Shown: positions 45,435-57,687 of the stretch, piece after piece | Numbering within the stretch: the stretch's first letter is position 1 | Layout of the letters: each line of letters begins with the position of its first letter | Assembly (NCBI GenBank): GCA_032209605.1 | Contig: JASFXZ010000043.1 | Span: 1,412,819 to 1,476,818 of the forward strand | Length of the DNA stretch: 64,000 bases | Origin: Mactromeris polynyma | Lineage: Eukaryota; Mollusca; Bivalvia; Venerida; Mactridae | Direction of reading: 5' to 3' | The notes under the pieces: generated by a model | The model's input: only the letters and a program-made list of their open reading frames with translations | Database searches by the model: none | Told to the model about the DNA's origin: nothing | Translations under genes and position numbers: made by a program

Positions 45435-46829
45435 TAATTTTTATTTAATGTTTACCAATTTATTTAACAGTTTAACCCATTATTAAATGTTGAGAGATAA
45501 TCTGCAAATAAAGTAACTATATTATTTGACAGTATGTGAAGACAGTCTGGATAAATCCGTGTGAAACAATTATGTCAACAGATGCAATATTATAAGTATA
45601 CCACGATAAGTTGAGAGTGACGTCATGCAATATTGACATGGTTTGGCCACCTATATTGATCCAAATAGGTAAATCAAATAACAAGCAAATCTATTTATTG
45701 CGATATTGATTTCTTTAAACTAATAGCCATGATAGCTCAGATGGTAGCGAAAGAGAGACAATACGTAACTACAGGGAACGCCACATACACAAGACAGTGC
45801 CTCTCCACGCAGACCTCCGGAAAAACAACAATCCACAACACATAAGGCATAAAAGGAGGTCAAACGGTACACATATTAAGGAACTGAGGCACAAGGAATG
45901 GCCCGGCAGACCACAATGAATAACCAGGAGAATCCAAGTGGACAGTGAAGGGAGGGGAAGGGGGGAATTAATGGATGGAAAAGATCACAGGACAATTCAA
46001 GACAACTGGCCGCAAAAGGCCAAAAATGGGCAGGAAACAATCTGAACACTGTATAAAGTGACAGAATTGCACAGGGAAAATGGAAATACTAAACACATTC
46101 GTAACACAAACAGAAACAACAATCATATAGCGAATTACAGCCTTGGAACTGTCAGCAAAAATTCTGGGGGTTTAAATAGATTTAACAGCTAGCTATCCTC
46201 ACCCTTAATCGCTATATGGTCCTTGATTCCAACATATATACATAAATTGACTAAGTAGGCAGTAACTAATCATTAAACGCAACCAACCATCACGCATATA
46301 ACAACATACACTGTAACTAATCCAGCACAACGGAACAAGCAGCCTCAGTCTGACCTTGCTCCCAGTAACTAAACTAGAAACATAAGAATGTTAAATAACC
46401 CTAAAATTTCAAATTAATAATGCACTTTAAAGTCAGGTCAACTCGATAATATAGTTAATAATTAAACAATTCTAAGATATTAGTGATAGGGAATTTAAAA
46501 CCAAAATAAATATGTCTATTAATAAAACTAAAACGAAAACACAAAATACGACTGTACCCAATGAATATTAAGATGTGTTATAAAACTGCATTGTAAGAGA
46601 GAAAAGTTTTCTTGGTAGTGTATAATAAAATATCTATGACGTCATACAAGTTTAATGACGTCATAAAAGAGAGAGAATACGCGGTCACAGGGAACGTTAC
46701 TTACACAAGACTTGTGCCTATAAACTGATAAATATACAATAAAGTAAATTAAGTAAGTAGTTACAGAGAACATCACAAAACAACAAGAAACAAGGACAAC
46801 AACAACGTAAACACAACACAATCACAAAT
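45435..46829. other. Spacer with CRE palindromes and a 55-bp direct repeat
   Basis: Perfect TGACGTCA occurs at 45618, 46637 and 46655. A diverged direct repeat (ACAGGGAACG...ACACAAGAC core) occurs at 45750-45805 and 46667-46720. At 45722 GATAGCTCAGATGGTAGCG resembles a pol III A-box, without a B-box. It may be a terminal or regulatory part of a transposon. No coding sequence was recognised. Confidence 0.5.
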
Positions 46830-47219
46830 GGGCTGGTCGATAATTTTAAGATACTCCATGGAACTCATCATGTTAGTTTCCAGAGCAAAAGTCAATGCCT
46901 ACAAAGTCCCGAACAAAATTCCCTGAGACATTATGATCAGTCACATACTGCCATAACAAGTACAGTTTACAAATATAACTTCTTTAGTCTCAAAACATTA
47001 GTGTCCGGCGTGCAGTAAAAACAGGTGTGAAAATCTATCAAGTAATGATTTACTTAAAAACTTATCTGCAGTAGTTTTTATTATGTCAGGATTATAACCC
47101 TTCCTTTTGAACTTGTTAACTAATTTCACAAATAACTGATCAAAGTAACAACTGTTATGAATTTTGCGAATTTTATATAATATATCTCCTTACAATTTGG
47201 GTTTAGTAATTCCTTTCTC

Positions 47220-47819
47220 TTACATAGATTTTATACTAGTGCCATATTTTAAATTAATATCGGTATATTTATGGCAAAACTTACGAAACGTCTTACATAA
47301 TTTATGATAACGATAGCCTTGTTTTAGCAGTTTACCTGTTAGTAGAAGGTTACGCCTATTAAAGTCCTCTAGATTAGTATTAGCCCTCAGAAATCTAATA
47401 AGTTGAGATATATATATGCCATATGTTGTATTTCTCGGTATATCACTAATAAGCCAGGGAAAATTTATAATCTCGAAGTCATAATCATCTCGTTTATCAT
47501 ATATTTTAGTAGTAATAATACCATTTTCTATAGAAATGTCCAAGTCAAGAAACGAGGCATGTGTATCCAAGGTGTAAGCTTTCGATAGGTGTAGTTCTGT
47601 TTGATATATATTATATATCATGGTTGTGAAACACTCATTATCAATATTTAAAATATCGTCTAAATAACGGGAGGTATTATTGAAAGCTTCAATTACATCC
47701 ATCTGATTTTCTTTGGATAAGGATAACATAAAGTCTCTTTCATAACAGAATAAGAATAAGTCGGCTATAAGTGGAGCACAGTTAGTTCCCATAGGAATAC
47801 CAACGTTCTGTTGGTACAT
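47220..47819 (-). pseudogene. Penelope-like reverse transcriptase core
   Basis: An open stretch of 199 codons: NVGIPMGTNCAPLIADLFLF, ERDFMLSLSKENQMDVIEAF, NNTSRYLDDILNIDN (catalytic YLDD), HASFLDLDISIENGIITTKI, YDKRDDYDFEIINFPWL and GIYISQLIRFLRANTN, ending YGTSIKSM and a stop. These are RT motifs B to E plus the thumb of Penelope-like elements. It is the best preserved part of the element; motif A lies in frame-broken sequence to the right (TYDFSTLYTLLPH). Confidence 0.85.
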
Positions 47820-48122
47820 TGAGTTATCAAAATGAATAAAGTTATTATTCAGTAAAAAAAAAGAGCTTCACAGACATCCTCACATGTCGAGATGGTAAAG
47901 TTTTTGTAATTATTAGAAGTAAAAAAAAGCCCTTTCATCATTGCAGGCCAAATATACATGTTGATTGCTACCAAATGTTTTTTTCAATTAAATGTGTTAG
48001 TTTGGTTTTAATTAAATCATGAGGAAGTAAAGTATAAAGAGTGGAGAAATCATAGGTAGAGATACGTGTTGCTCTAAAATGTAAATATTGAAATTTATTC
48101 AAAACTTCCGTAGAATTTGTTA

Positions 48123-49016
48123 ATAATAATAATAATAATAACATCTTTATTTTGAGAAGGTTGTTACACATTATGATATAAATATATAACTATAAAAGTA
48201 TCATATTTTCAATGTGGCCTTCTGTAAACAAAACATAATAATAATTAAAATTTAACATTTGCACACTATAATAACATGTATATAAATAAGATTTCACATT
48301 GTATTTCAATATAACAATTTAATTCAATATAACAATTTACTTACCGACAGACACTCGATCTATTATATCATACAAATTGATGTGAACATAATATCTCGGA
48401 CATATAAACGGTTTATATGTCCGTGATAATATGTGTAATTATATATTATGTCAAAATTAATAAAATGAAACGTAATTACTGCGATGCAGAATTTAAAAGG
48501 TGATTTTTATATTTGTGTTTGAAGGATGTTAAACTTTCCACATTTCTTATGGCATCTGGAATGTCATTCCATACCTTCATACTGTAATAAGAAAATGAAT
48601 CTTTAAAATAATTAGTGCGTGGTGTTTTATTTATACATAAGTCATGTTTTGAAGCCGATCAAAGTGAATAGTGTTCATTATTTGCAAAAACAAGTAACTC
48701 AGTCAGGTAACAAGGGGCCATACCATTTCGCAGTTTATATACAAGAGCGCCACAGGGGTATTTACATCTGCCTGTAAACGTTAACCACTGAAGTTCTCGT
48801 AGTAATCCATTGGATGGCGATCGCTTGGGTTTTTTAAGAATATTTTTTGCAACTCTTCTTTGCAAGGTATTTATTTTATTTATGTGACGATTATTGTCTT
48901 TGCCCCAAATATGACAACAATAGTCAAGTATTGGAAGTATATACGCATTGTAAAACATACATTTCATCTCCTCTGTGAGGTAAAATATTACATTCTTTAG
49001 AAGCGAAATTATTATA
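48123..49016 (-). mobile_element. CR1/L2-like LINE fragment nested in Penelope-like element
   Basis: On the minus strand: FYNAYILPILDYCCHIWGKD, LQRRVAKNILKKPKRSPSNG, SYYSMKVWNDIPDAIRNVES, then a 3'UTR, AATAAAG and an (ATT)n tail at 48122-48145. The same family as 20701-22290. A 5-bp candidate target duplication, TGTTA, lies at 48118-48122 and 49017-49021. Removing the insert restores the Penelope reading between WGI and NS.EVLNKF. Confidence 0.85.
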
Positions 49017-49915
49017 TGTTATGCCCCAGGAAAGGTTTATACTGGAATTTTCAAAAGTTTTATTGCAATATTTAACAACTTCAGCTTTAATAGCTGTTAA
49101 ACAACCAGTGAGAAGTTTCGAAATGTGTGCAGTTGTAGTGAAGCTCGCATTAGCAATGAATCTAGATTTATATGGTATTTTGTGTAGTTTAGGTAACCAA
49201 TACATAGTTGGTAACTTATTGCATTTGTATGCGACTTCTACATTAAATTTAGACAATTCTGAGCTGTGTCTGTCAATTATATCATCTGCAGACGATGTAA
49301 TAGGGCTGTAAGCTGCAGTGCAGTTAAGTTCATTCATTATTTAGGACTTCCGTATAATAAAACCGTCATACAATGACTGTGTTGTTAGAAGCTTTATCAG
49401 CTGGCACAAGTACAAATTTGTTGTAGAATTCTTGAATTTTATTTTTGAAAATACGGAAGGACACTTTCGGATCTTTAGGTAGGAGATTTGGATCAGATTG
49501 ATAAAACTTAATTCTTTCATCCATGATTTTTATCGTTTCATTCTTCCAGGATGTAAGGGCATTGCATGTTCCCTTTTACACCATTTATTTGCATAATTGT
49601 TAAGAGAGTCAATAATGTGTTCTTTACATTTAAAAAAATCTATCTTGTTAGGGTACCTATATTTGGGGCCCTTAGAAATTAAATTCCTAACCCTTTTATC
49701 AGATATAATTTTAAGGTTGCCTGTGATTATATGTCCTGCGGGTCTATATAGATATTTAGAATTTGAAGAGTCTCAAGAATTTCTTCCATATTGGCCAGAA
49801 TTGTTATCAGAGATATTGAGATCAGTAGTAATGTTGTTATAGTTAAATACTGCATTGCGTATAGGTTTATTGTATTTATAAGAAATAATAGGTAGTTCTA
49901 AATTTTAAAAGCACA

Positions 49916-50291
49916 AAGGAATTAAAGATTTAACAGTGTTATTTCTTGAGGTTTACGGACCCTGAAAAATCGGTATTTTCCGGGTTATACGGGTACATTT
50001 CGGAAGGTCACGTTACCGACCATGTGACCATGACAAACGGCCACGTGATCTGGACGTTGAGCTGATTTTAAGATGGTCGAACAAACGCGTGATCGACGAG
50101 GCCGCTTTGCATCTTGCAAAAAGAGTCGACTCCTCATAAAAGTGAAGCATCATACGACGTGAGAGAAGAACACAGCTACGTTACAACTGATAGTGGAGGT
50201 AGAGAGTTCTAGGACTGTAAATGACAGCTGGAAAGAAGGCAGGCGTGTTGTGGAGTTCGCCGTGTTGTTGGAGGGGCTGAAATTTTTTTAA
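49916..50291. other. Upstream region of Mutator-like gene
   Basis: GC-richer than its surroundings, with GGTCACGTTACCGACCATGT, CCACGTGATC and ACGTGA words that may be promoter elements. It could be the 5' region or left end of the Mutator-like element. No matching inverted end was found at the other side. Confidence 0.35.
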
Positions 50292-50505
50292 TTGTGTAGA
50301 CTTGGGCCTATTCCCTTATCCATGGACAACGTTATCGGTGAACGTAAGAAAGGATTAGGAGAATATTTGTATGTGAAATGCTTGGACACTGATTGCGGTC
50401 ACGTGAACTGTGTTGCGTATGGAAAATTGATGAAAGGAAGTAATCAGGGTGCCTCGAGTTTTGCCGTCAACACAAAGCCTGGAACAGGTAACGGGTTTAA
50501 AATGT

Positions 50506-51534
50506 AATTCTCTCGAATATATAAATTATTGAATTGAAAATAAATCTCCACTATTGATTTATTTATTGGTTTATTTAGCGAATTAGTGTGATTTCACTGC
50601 AATAATTTAACTTTTTACTTACATATGCGCTTCGTTCCCAAGTCATTTCGTACCCAGCAAAAATAGGTCAGTTCGTACCCGAATTTGGGGACATTTCATA
50701 CTCAAATCTCAAGTCTAATGCCTTTGTAATGTTTGTGTTGATTTTTGTTTAAAACATCATTGATTTTTTATAGACATTTCGTCAACCGTTTATGTAGTTA
50801 CTGATAAAAAATCACTCAAAAGCTCACAGTGAAATATCATACTGTTACAATTGCTTTCAGTACTCCAACCATTTCACATTAATATTGTGTTTTATGCATT
50901 AGCTATAAATTTTGTGTAAATTTTAGAACAGTTTGAAATTTATGTATAAAATATCAGCCAGCATAATTTTGCTAAGATTATTTGTTTCTCATGTTTCCTA
51001 TTCATTTGATGTTTACTGTTCATGTTGGTATCATTTGTTTGATTTACAGTTACATAGTTTGGATATTATCTTGCCCTGTTACAAGCATATGGTGTCTTCT
51101 ATAAGTAAGTACTGTTCAAATTTTATCTATATATGTTAACATTGTATTTTATTACTAGTAACATAAATTATATACAGTTAGAACACAGCCAAGTGGCAGA
51201 GTGATGTATCTGTAACTTAGTGAATATTTTATTAAATACTGCCTAAATAATAGTCAAAGCTTTGTCAAATTTTTATATATCATTAAAAAAAGCATCAATA
51301 TCATTTGGCATCAGACCGTGGTCTTATTGGCAAATGCTATTTGGCATCAGTCAAGACTTTCAAGTGTTATGAATTATTACATTGAACAATATAAAAGTAA
51401 TGGTGGCCCATCTTGCCACAGCAACTTACTACATTATGACATAAACTGGCAACCAAACATTGACTATCTGTCAAATTATCTTAATTAGTATGTATGAAAT
51501 TGTCAAAGCTTACACACTTTTAACTATGTCAGGC
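50506..51534. other. Gap where the transposase core is expected
   Basis: AT-rich and non-coding. TTCGTACCC-like words repeat at 50630-50690. There are no readable traces of a DDE core. Confidence 0.5.
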
Positions 51535-52119
51535 TCATGAAGATGGTGGCCTTTCCCCGGGTTTCCACACACAAAAGTATTCGAAGAAGTGCATGGATGA
51601 GCGAAAACGTAGAATGGAACGATCAAGTCTTCCTTCTTCCAAGCGTCGCAGACTTATATTGAAACAAGAGAGATGTATAAGTAAAGGAGCTACTGAAGTT
51701 CTAGAAGGTGCCACATATCAGTCAAATTAGCTGTTTACTTGTAGAAATATGTGATGCTAAGAAGTAAACAAACCAAAATAGCTATTGTCAACGGCTTCCT
51801 TTGCTTCTTTCGAGGTTGTTGTAAAGGAGTTTGTAGGCTCTTTGTAATGGATACAAGCACCCTGTATATGATTGTTTTGCCTGCCGTGTTGCAAAAAATA
51901 AATAAAGAACAAACATTCAAAGTCACAATCTAATTCACAGTGGTCTTTGGAGGTAGCTTAGTGAACTTTGTATTTATACTACAGTGCCAAGCCATAAATA
52001 TGAAGATTTTGAGTTCTATAACTGGTATGGGCATTGTACTGATCAAGATCCAGGCAAAAGTTTTTGTTTTGTTATAGATAATAACATGTACTGTGTGCTC
52101 ACTCAACTGTGCTGAATAA

Positions 52120-52290
52120 GATTGAGGGAGCCGCTCAATGTCCGTCGTGCGTCCGTCAACATTTTCTTAAAAAATACTCTTCTTGAAAACCACTGGGCAG
52201 ATTTACACCAAACTTCACAGGAATGATCCTTGGGTGTCCCCCTTTAAAAATTGTTTATCATGACTCCCTTGTTACTGTGCATCAAAATGA
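52120..52290. repeat. Dispersed repeat in intron
   Basis: GAGGGAGCCGCTCAATGTCC, GTGCGTCCGTCAACATTTTC and CCACTGGGCAGATTTACACC blocks, a style of interspersed repeat seen widely in molluscs (general knowledge). Confidence 0.45.
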
Positions 52291-52954
52291 CACTTTTGCA
52301 AAGACCATACTGTTTTACAAGTTTATGAATGGACACATTTTGTTCCTTTAACCAGAAATTGGTCTACAGCATGAAGTAGATGTTGAGAAAATACCAGATG
52401 CTGTACCTCGTGGCGAGTTCAAGCCTCTAAAACTTCAAAACTTAATGCCAACATTTATTGTTATGGACTTGGAGACTACAGATCTTAGTTAGTATATTGT
52501 ATATCTACTCTGTTATTGACATACTAATTTAGGCCTGTGTTTAGTCAGATACTGTACTGCTTTTCATTAACATAAGGAATGTTTTACACTTATTACATGT
52601 AACTTGAGAATGTTGGAATATTTGTGAGATATTATGAAATGCTTTATTGTTTATTTAAGTACGAAATCGACAAATGCCTCATTTGACTCAGATTGCTGCT
52701 AGAGAAGTAAACAGTGGTAGCGAGTTTTCAACATATGTTACTCATAGGTTACCTATATCAGAAGGTGCACAGCAGACCACTGATATAATTATTATGCAGT
52801 GAAAATTTAGACTTTTATCTTACCATAAATTTTAATTATTTGTATAGTTTGACATCTGTTGCTGTCTGCCAACATTGACTGCGAAGCTATTGTTATGTTA
52901 TTAACACCTCATTTCTAAAATCTTTGATTACATATTTCCTCTGATTAATTGTCA

Positions 52955-53063
52955 TCACACATCTATTATTATATCTGAACTGTTAATTTATTATCAAAGC
53001 CCTAAAGGTCACACATCTATTGTTATATCTGAAATGTTTATTTATCGCCAAAGCCCTTAAGGT
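52955..53063. repeat. 54-bp direct duplication
   Basis: CACACATCTATTATTATATC and CACACATCTATTGTTATATC begin two adjacent copies ending CAAAGCCCTAAAGGT/CAAAGCCCTTAAGGT, in an intron of the exonuclease gene. Confidence 0.75.
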
Positions 53064-54114
53064 CTGGCTTCCTAATTCTTTGTTTTAGGTGTGTATAAAT
53101 ACATGTAACTTTATATGCTAGAGAGAAATAAGAATTCATTCAAAGGAGTACCTTTACTTTACATTTAACTGGAGTACCAGAATTTGCATTTAGGCTATTT
53201 TATTTCAATATTCACTGGAGTACCAGCTTGATATACATATTGGAGAACCATAACTTTAGATTAATATTTATAACTTTATATGACTGGATTTCCAGACATT
53301 GTTTCAGTGTGCGAATAAAAAGAAATACAAACAGAAGGACTTTGTGAATCTTTTCTAACGTTCACTACAATCTACACGTACACAGAAATTCGTCAGAAAC
53401 TACTTCATAAAATTATCATGGCAGATAGTGTTATGTATGTCTGTGGAACCAGAGTAGAACCTGTAAACATAAAATGTGCTATTGAAAATTTCATAAAATG
53501 GCTGAAAAAGTATGAAAAAGTAGTTTTAGTGGCACACAATGGGCGGAGGTTTGATTTCTCAGTGCTTCTTACTGCAGTTTCTAATGTGAATAAGTTGGAA
53601 GATTGTTTGCCAGTGTTGTTGGTTGTTTGGATACATTAGATATGTTTCGCAAGACCTATTCTGGCAGAAGTAGTTACACGCAGGGAGATCTTGTACAAGA
53701 CATATCAGCATACAGTATAATGCACATGATGCTCTTGAAGATGTGCGCGCTTTGGTGAAACTGTTCCAACATTGCTGTACATTAGTAACTGATATTATGA
53801 AGTTCACTTTTCCTCTAAAAGCAGTGTTTCACCAGTGTCAATCATCAAAGGAAAAGGCGAAGAATTTACCATCATTGGCATGTCTGGTTGCGAATAGTGT
53901 TTGTAAACTTCCTACAGCTGAACATATCGCATCATCTGGTCTAAACGTGGATAGTCTGAGGAAAATTTATAAGCGTGATGGTGAAGATGGACTGCAAAGT
54001 ACATTCACAATGAAAAATAGTGAAGGACAACCACGTGTTACCAACACAAAACGAACACTTGAGACTGTTATACCTAAACTTGCTGATTTCTTGCAAAAAA
54101 CAGTGCATAGTTAA

Positions 54115-55307
54115 AACTTGTGTCTTTAGTGAATTAGTAAGCACTTGGGAACATTCGAAGGGAACATTCGAACTCGCACCTGTCCCAGCGCTGATATACG
54201 GATCTTCATGTTTTATTTGTTATATTAGATGAGTTTCAACAACTTTCCATTACAGGAAGGCAGTATATTTCTAATAATGTTACTGGATCAAGGAGATTCA
54301 ATTTTATTCTTTGAAAGATACTTACTTTTGACTTTAGTCACAAAATTCAAATAATCTCAAAAGACAAGGTCAGAACTAAAGTCACGTTGTCAATACATTG
54401 CATTTTGTAGTCACGTTGTCAATACATTACCTTTTGTTAAACAAAATGTCAGATTATGATTTTCTTGTATCTGCAGGTACCATGAAACATACAATAGGTT
54501 GTAATTGTTTTTGCCTTAGAAGCTTTGTCCTTGTGAACATTTAGTGTTTTGTGCAGTTGAACTTCGAACTCTCAACCTATTTGACTTGAAACCATTTTCT
54601 TTCTACCAATAGTTTTTGCTCATTTTTCTGTGATGGTTGTAATTATATTGCTCATGAACAATGGAATTCCAATCTCAGCCCTTATGTGCTCACCTTATTT
54701 CAATAAACAGTGGCAATTGTCTCATGTACAACTTTTATAACTCCGTAAGACTTAGGATGGCATACAGAAAAAGGCGTTTATTTGTTGTTATATATATTGA
54801 AAAAACACATGATTTTATACTGAAAAGAATGTCTTTTCTTATTCAAATAAGTGGTTTTATTGTATGTATGTCTCATATTGTTTCTAAGTAGAGGCTGAAG
54901 CATTATTTAATATTCTGATACAAATGCAAGATAGAAGCTGAATTTTGACCTGAAATTGTCTCCCTTGAAATTTGGTACCAAAATCATTCAACAGTGTGTT
55001 GTCAACAAAGTAGACGGTAAAAGTTTTTATTTTTTTCAATTTTTTCCTTTACCAATTGTAGAAAATTTGGATTTGATATTGTGAAAATGTATAGAAAGGG
55101 TAGAAAATTCAGTCAAAACATTGTGTATTTGGACTTTACATGAAAAAAAGCACGAGCCGCAGGGTCAATATTCTCACATATTACAATTTTTTTTTTTGTG
55201 TGAAGAATTGTAAACAATGAGTAATGCAAGATAAAAAATAAAGTCATATGAACTCAACAAGGTACATTTCACTAATTTATTCCTCAATTTGGTAAACTTA
55301 CACAAGA
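54115..55307. other. No gene recognised
   Basis: Downstream of the exonuclease pseudogene, AT-rich, with a poly-T run at 55188. A 27-bp duplication (GTCACGTTGTCAATACATT) lies at about 54381 and 54411. It may be the 3' part of the Mutator-like element. Confidence 0.4.
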
Positions 55308-56535
55308 TTGTCCACCCTTTTCCAGATTTTTAGAATGTTCACCTATACTTCTACAGGGCTTGTCAAAGTAATTGATTACTGAAACATGGAATATAAGGAA
55401 AACAGTGAGCTGCTTTTTTCACATAAGCAAACACCAGTTAAGGCAACAGTATAAACAACAAGGTAAGTCTTTCGCCATAGTTTCGAGCAAAGGAATTTGC
55501 TGGACCCCACCAAATACTAAATTACAGGCGACTTCTAACTGCTTGGAAGAAATTATTGTCAAAGTTAATGATTACAGATGTTTAAAGAGTATATCAACGC
55601 TTTAGGTAATGAAACGTTTTACTGCGTAACAATAAAGTATAAGACATGACTTTGAATAGAAATTAGACATATATACACATGTGTATACGTAAAGGTTTCA
55701 TTTATTTATAGATCTCTCACCTTTTAAATATAACCTAGAGTCGTAGCACCGAAACAGCAGATGATGTATTTCTACAAATGTATCAAAAGGTCGCTGAGAA
55801 ATCTGAAATTAGATAATGAATACCTTAAATAAACAATCTCTAAAAGAAATAAACACTTGCACGATTCAGGAAAAGCTGAACATTTAAGAAATAATTCAAA
55901 CTTCAAACAGCAGTAATATGATCATGTAGATTAGGCATTCTAACTAGAATACATGTAACGTTTTCTTTCATCCTTTTGGTAAGTGGACTGTGCTTTCTTC
56001 CATTTTTCATCGCGGCGTACAGATTTTTTGCCTGATGTATGATACCGCGGCGTACAGAAATATCTTGCGCCGCGGCGTACAGTGGTTTGTTTACGTGTTG
56101 CACCGCGGCGTACAGTACGCCAAATTTCAAACCTTCAAAACATCTATTTTAGCGAGTGTTGGTGGTAAAACAATAGTCATGTGTGAAGGGCTTGATCGTT
56201 TTCATAGATATATCCAAGTAGATTAATAGAGGCATTCATTTGAGAGCAAAATCGCCAATTTTTCTGTCGGTCTCTCGGTTCATTTTCAAACTTTCTGAAA
56301 ATATCGTCTTCAGCTAGACATTACATGAAGATGCTACGGTTCGATCAAAAACTACTAATAATCGTTAATTCCCAATTTCAAGCTGTTTTATTTCATACAC
56401 AATTTATAATCGAGGAAGTCATATTTAAAAAGATCTGACCAAAAACAAATGTCACTTACTTTTTCATCATTTCATGTCCGCCATCTTGAAATTGCCGCGC
56501 TTTTTTGGCGTACAGAGTTTCCATACAGTGAAAGT
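55308..56535 (+). mobile_element. Unclassified element with GGCGTACAG repeats, copy 2
   Basis: The reverse complement of copy 1 (41876-42834) plus about 270 bp more. The plus strand encodes QQYKQQGKSFAIVSSKGICW, TPPNTKLQ and EIIVKVNDYRCLK, homologous to copy 1. CGCGGCGTACAG occurs at 56011, 56046, 56071 and 56104. The end is GGCGTACAGAGTTTCCATAC then AGTG. The coding piece precedes the motif cluster and the terminus. Frames are broken. Confidence 0.6.
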
Positions 56536-56624
56536 GTGATCTAGTAAATATATCATCGGCAACCTCATCCAGTTTTTTAATGGAGGAAACAGGTAGTGAG
56601 GCTATTTTGCTTAGCATAGTATGT

Positions 56625-56790
56625 CTGCCTGAATTTTTCGGCGCAGCCGTACTAACATGGTTTTGCTAATTGCATATTCAGTGTTTTGTAAACCAATCAA
56701 ATCTTACGATAACCACCGAGGCAATTTCGCGCTATTTCTCTTCAATTTAAAAAAACGTGTAACCTTAGAGCAGATTGGTTAAGATTTGCT
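56625..56790 (+). repeat. Dispersed repeat, second copy of 13745-13895
   Basis: Shares ACATGGTTTTGCTAATTGCA, ATAACCACCGAGGCAATTTC and GTAACCT...GATTGGTTAA blocks with 13745-13895 in the same order. Confidence 0.6.
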
Positions 56791-57687
56791 ATAGTGTATT
56801 TCAAGATTTATCCAGTAAGTAATGTTGTTATTCATCACCACGGGGAATTGTCCGGTGTTGTAATTAAGAAGACTCTTGGTTTTATCAAAGACCTAAATAC
56901 CACAGATGCGCTACTCGGCCAAATCTCGTAAGAGCTTTCGGGAGGGTAAAATCTCGCGAGATCAGGTGCACGTAACCCAAAATATGGCGCCTCGATATCT
57001 CGTACGCAGTAATCTCCCCTTAGCGTGGAGTTAGCGATACGATGTTATGTTGCGACAGGCGTACTGTCTAAAAACGATATATTTTTGTCAAAATAAAATA
57101 TGAAAACTCGTTGTTTGTTTTGTAATACATACTCACATTACATATATATTGTTTTAGTAACTGTCAAAGGAATTTATTCCGAATACGGGACATAGCGCTA
57201 TACTAATTGTTAGACGTTTTTCGCGGCTGGCCGGCCGACGATTTAGTTTCGTTGGCTAATTCAAACGACATCAAAGAACTCTGTAACGAATTAAATAAAT
57301 AACTAACAACTAATCTATCCTAATTGGACGAATCTGTGACCTTTGATAATGTTTGTTTACCTGGAATTAAAATGCACTCGTTGTTTGGTAAAACATGGGC
57401 AAACTTGTGAAAATCTAAATTATAAATATCAGATATTTGTCTTTGAAGTTTTCACAAGTAGATTATTAGCAAATATCTAAATACCATTTAGGTATTTGTT
57501 ATACGGAACCAATTAAAAAACAAACACTTTGCTATTGTCTAATTAAAAATTAAAAAAAATAGTTATATGCACATATGTTGACCACTCACAAATAAATTAG
57601 ACCAAGTCAAGTCAAACTTTATTTATTGTCGGATAGTTTACACAAGAAATATCATTACTTAATTATAGTTAGCTTTTTACTGACATA
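56791..57687. other. No gene recognised
   Basis: Around 56930-57010 TCTCGTAAGAGC/TCTCGCGAGATC words form a small CpG-rich patch. At about 57600-57630 AGTCAAGTCAAACTTTATTTATTG looks like the reverse complement of a LINE 3' end (AATAAA plus (TTGAC)n tail). Confidence 0.4.

Larger units (their letters stand above)
46830..49915 (-). mobile_element. Penelope-like element, minus strand, with nested LINE
   Basis: From right to left on the minus strand: GHIITGNLKIISDKRVRNLI, SKGPKYRYPNKIDFFKCKE, SLNNYANKWCKREHA (N-terminal block), KFVLVPADKASNNTVIV, TMYWLPKLHKIPYKSRFIAN, the LINE insertion, EVLNKFQYLHFRATRISTYD, the RT core (separate entry), then VNKFKRKGYNPDIIKTTADK. The order matches Neptune-like Penelope elements. 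No GIY-YIG endonuclease motif could be read downstream. Stops and frameshifts are present. Confidence 0.8.
50292..54114 (+). pseudogene. Mutator-like / DEDDh exonuclease gene lacking transposase core
   Basis: Exon A (about 50292-50505): VIGERKKGLGEYLYVKCLDT, CGHVNCVAYGK, FAVNTKPGTGNGF, the N-terminal Cys-containing region of animal Mutator-like proteins. Exon B (about 51535-51728): GLSPGFHTQKYSKKCMDERK, KRRRLILKQERC, EGATYQS, their basic C-terminal end. Exon C (52356-52487): MPTFIVMDLETTDL, Exo I with catalytic Asp and Glu. Exon D (52660-52800): RNRQMPHLTQIAAREVN. Exon E/F (53434-54114): VVLVAHNGRRFDFSVLL (Exo II Asp), LDTLDMFRKTYSGRSS, YNAHDALEDVRALVKL (Exo III His and Asp), then a PML-exonuclease-like tail, LPTAEHIASSGLNVDSLRKI. 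All five DEDDh residues are readable, but two frameshifts (about 53620 and 53700) break exon E. The DDE core expected between A and B is absent. Family assignment is from memory of such animal proteins. Confidence 0.65.

Noticed and set aside
45722..45745. GATAGCTCAGATGGTAGCG as a tRNA gene
   Set aside because: An A-box-like word only; no B-box at tRNA spacing and no cloverleaf.
49021..49311. A plus-strand 96-codon ORF
   Set aside because: Antisense shadow of the Penelope-like coding sequence.
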